A stretch of 7,426 bases of DNA. Origin: Thermofilum sp. Lineage in GTDB: Archaea > Thermoproteota > Thermoprotei > Thermofilales > Thermofilaceae. Location: positions 1 through 7,426 of the forward strand of contig JAJHRM010000120.1 of assembly GCA_020832965.1 (NCBI GenBank), written 5' to 3'. Within the stretch, counting starts at the first letter, position 1. The number at the start of each line of letters is the position of its first letter. The notes under the pieces were generated by a model. The model had not been told where the DNA came from, ran no database searches, and saw only the letters and a list, made by a program, of their open reading frames with translations. Below, one piece after another: positions 5,772 to 7,426 of the stretch. A program made the position numbers and the translations under genes.

Positions 5772-6740
5772 CATAAAGAAAGCACGCGACCCTCCTCTCC
5801 TCCCCCACATTTACTAATGGTGGGTCCTCCATTTTGCACCTTTCTATCGCGAAGGAGCAGCGGTACTGGAAGGGGCATCCTTTTTCCGGACGCGTCTTTT
5901 CAAGCTGTTCAAGCTCGAAGCTTAGTTTCTCCCGCCACCTCTCCCTTGGATCCGGTAATGGTACAGATTTCAGGAGAAGCTGGGTGTAGGGGTGCAAAGG
6001 CTGCTCGAAAACTGCATCAGCCGGCCCCTCCTCTACGACGCGCCCTGCGTTTAAAACCACCACTTTGTCGGCGACATAGTAAGCCGTGTGCAAATCGTGC
6101 GTTATGTAGAGCGACGATAGACCTTGTTCCTCCTTCAGCTGGAGTAAGCCGTTCAGGAAAATCGCTCTAAGCGAAGCGTCGATCATGGAAACCGGCTCGT
6201 CTGCTACAAGGAGCCTCGGCTTCAGCAGCAAAGCTCTAACGAGCATTAGCCTCTGCCTCTCGCCACCGCTTAGCTGATGCGGGTACCTGCCTAGCACGTC
6301 CTCAGGCCTTAGGCCTAGGGCTCTCATCGCCTCCCTGATGAGCCTTTCAGCCTCCTCCCTCGACGAGGCAAGCTTGAACTTCTTCACGGCAAGGTAAAGC
6401 ACCCTGTCGACCCTGTAGAAGGGGTTGTAGGTGCTGTAAGGATCTTGGAATACCGCCTGCACCTCCCTCCTGAAGGTCGTCGGGTCTTCCCGCAGCCATG
6501 TCTTCACGCTTTTACCCCTGTAGAGGACCTCACCCGAGGTGGGCTCGGTGAGCCCCAAAACGAGCCTCGCGATCGTGGATTTTCCGCTACCGCTCTCGCC
6601 AACTAGAGCCACTATCGCGGGCTTTTCGCCGGGGATCGAGAAGGAGACGTTCTTCACAGCCGTAATGTAGCGGGGTTTCAAACTCAGGCTTCTTCCGACT
6701 CTGTAGAGCTTAGTTACGCTCCTGAGCTCTAAAAGCGCGC

Positions 6741-6744
<4 letters not shown>
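5764..6744 (-). CDS. ABC transporter ATP-binding protein, OppF/DppF-like
   Basis: A complete 326-residue ATPase that powers the importer from the cytoplasmic side, pairing with the OppD-like protein. Walker A is GESGSGKST (49-57), the Q-loop is Q100 (VFQDPYSTYNPF), the signature is LSGGERQR (158-165), Walker B is RLLVADE with catalytic E183, and the H-loop histidine is H216 (ITHD). All are intact, so it should hydrolyse ATP. The D-loop reads SMIDAS rather than the common SALDVS. The Opp-type C-terminal extension follows QPLHPYTQLLL and contains C290, C296, C303 and C321 (spacing C-x5-C-x6-C-x17-C), the pattern that holds a [4Fe-4S] cluster in DppD structures. The ATG at 6744 overlaps the previous stop as ATGA and has GGTGAT (6755-6750) five bases upstream. 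The gene ends at the bidirectional terminator. Confidence 0.95.

Positions 6745-7426
<682 letters not shown>

Noticed and set aside
5817..6170. Open frames antisense to the two ATPase genes (also 7053-7244)
   Set aside because: Both overlap the most conserved ATPase motifs on the other strand and have no independent support.

Overview
The window looks like a piece of a hyperthermophilic archaeal chromosome, most likely Thermoproteota (Crenarchaeota). Signs are the TTTAWA-type TATA boxes, archaeal Shine-Dalgarno sequences (GGTGA/GGTGAT), arginine coded mainly by AGG/AGA, frequent ATA isoleucine codons, a TrmB-family regulator, and a solute-binding protein anchored by a C-terminal transmembrane helix. 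Genus cannot be settled from the sequence alone.

Almost the whole window is one oligopeptide/dipeptide-type (Opp/Dpp) ABC importer locus split into three transcription units. A leftward unit (3584 to 54) carries a DppB-like permease, a DppC-like permease (8-bp overlap, GTG start), a full-length TrmB-family regulator, and a small membrane-anchored protein of unknown function whose start overlaps the regulator's end by 23 bp. A divergent, rightward, single-gene unit (3620 to 5737) encodes the solute-binding protein. A second leftward unit enters from the right edge and carries two ATPases, OppD-like (cut by the window edge at its N-terminus) and OppF-like, joined by an ATGA overlap. It converges on the binding-protein gene across a 26-bp A/T-rich bidirectional terminator. 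At the far left, 57 bases end an unidentified rightward gene that overlaps the end of the small membrane-protein gene.

Together the genes supply a complete importer: a membrane-tethered lipid-independent receptor, two permeases and two nucleotide-binding subunits, each with a C-terminal four-cysteine (probable [4Fe-4S]) motif. A TrmB-type regulator co-encoded with the permeases argues that the substrate is a sugar or oligosaccharide rather than a peptide, as in several archaeal Opp-family sugar importers. The 35 bp between the divergent starts hold a TATA box readable in both directions and a 17-bp inverted repeat (TACCAC-N5-GTGGCA) resembling the TrmB-family operator TATCAC-N5-GTGATA, so the local regulator may control the locus from that site.

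The least explained parts are the small membrane protein, which looks like a thioredoxin fold without the usual active-site CxxC but with a CxxC near its C-terminus, and a small extra domain in the binding protein that resembles a module seen in archaeal GINS-like proteins. No RNA genes, insertion sequences or CRISPR arrays were seen, and no gene-free stretch exceeds 300 bases.
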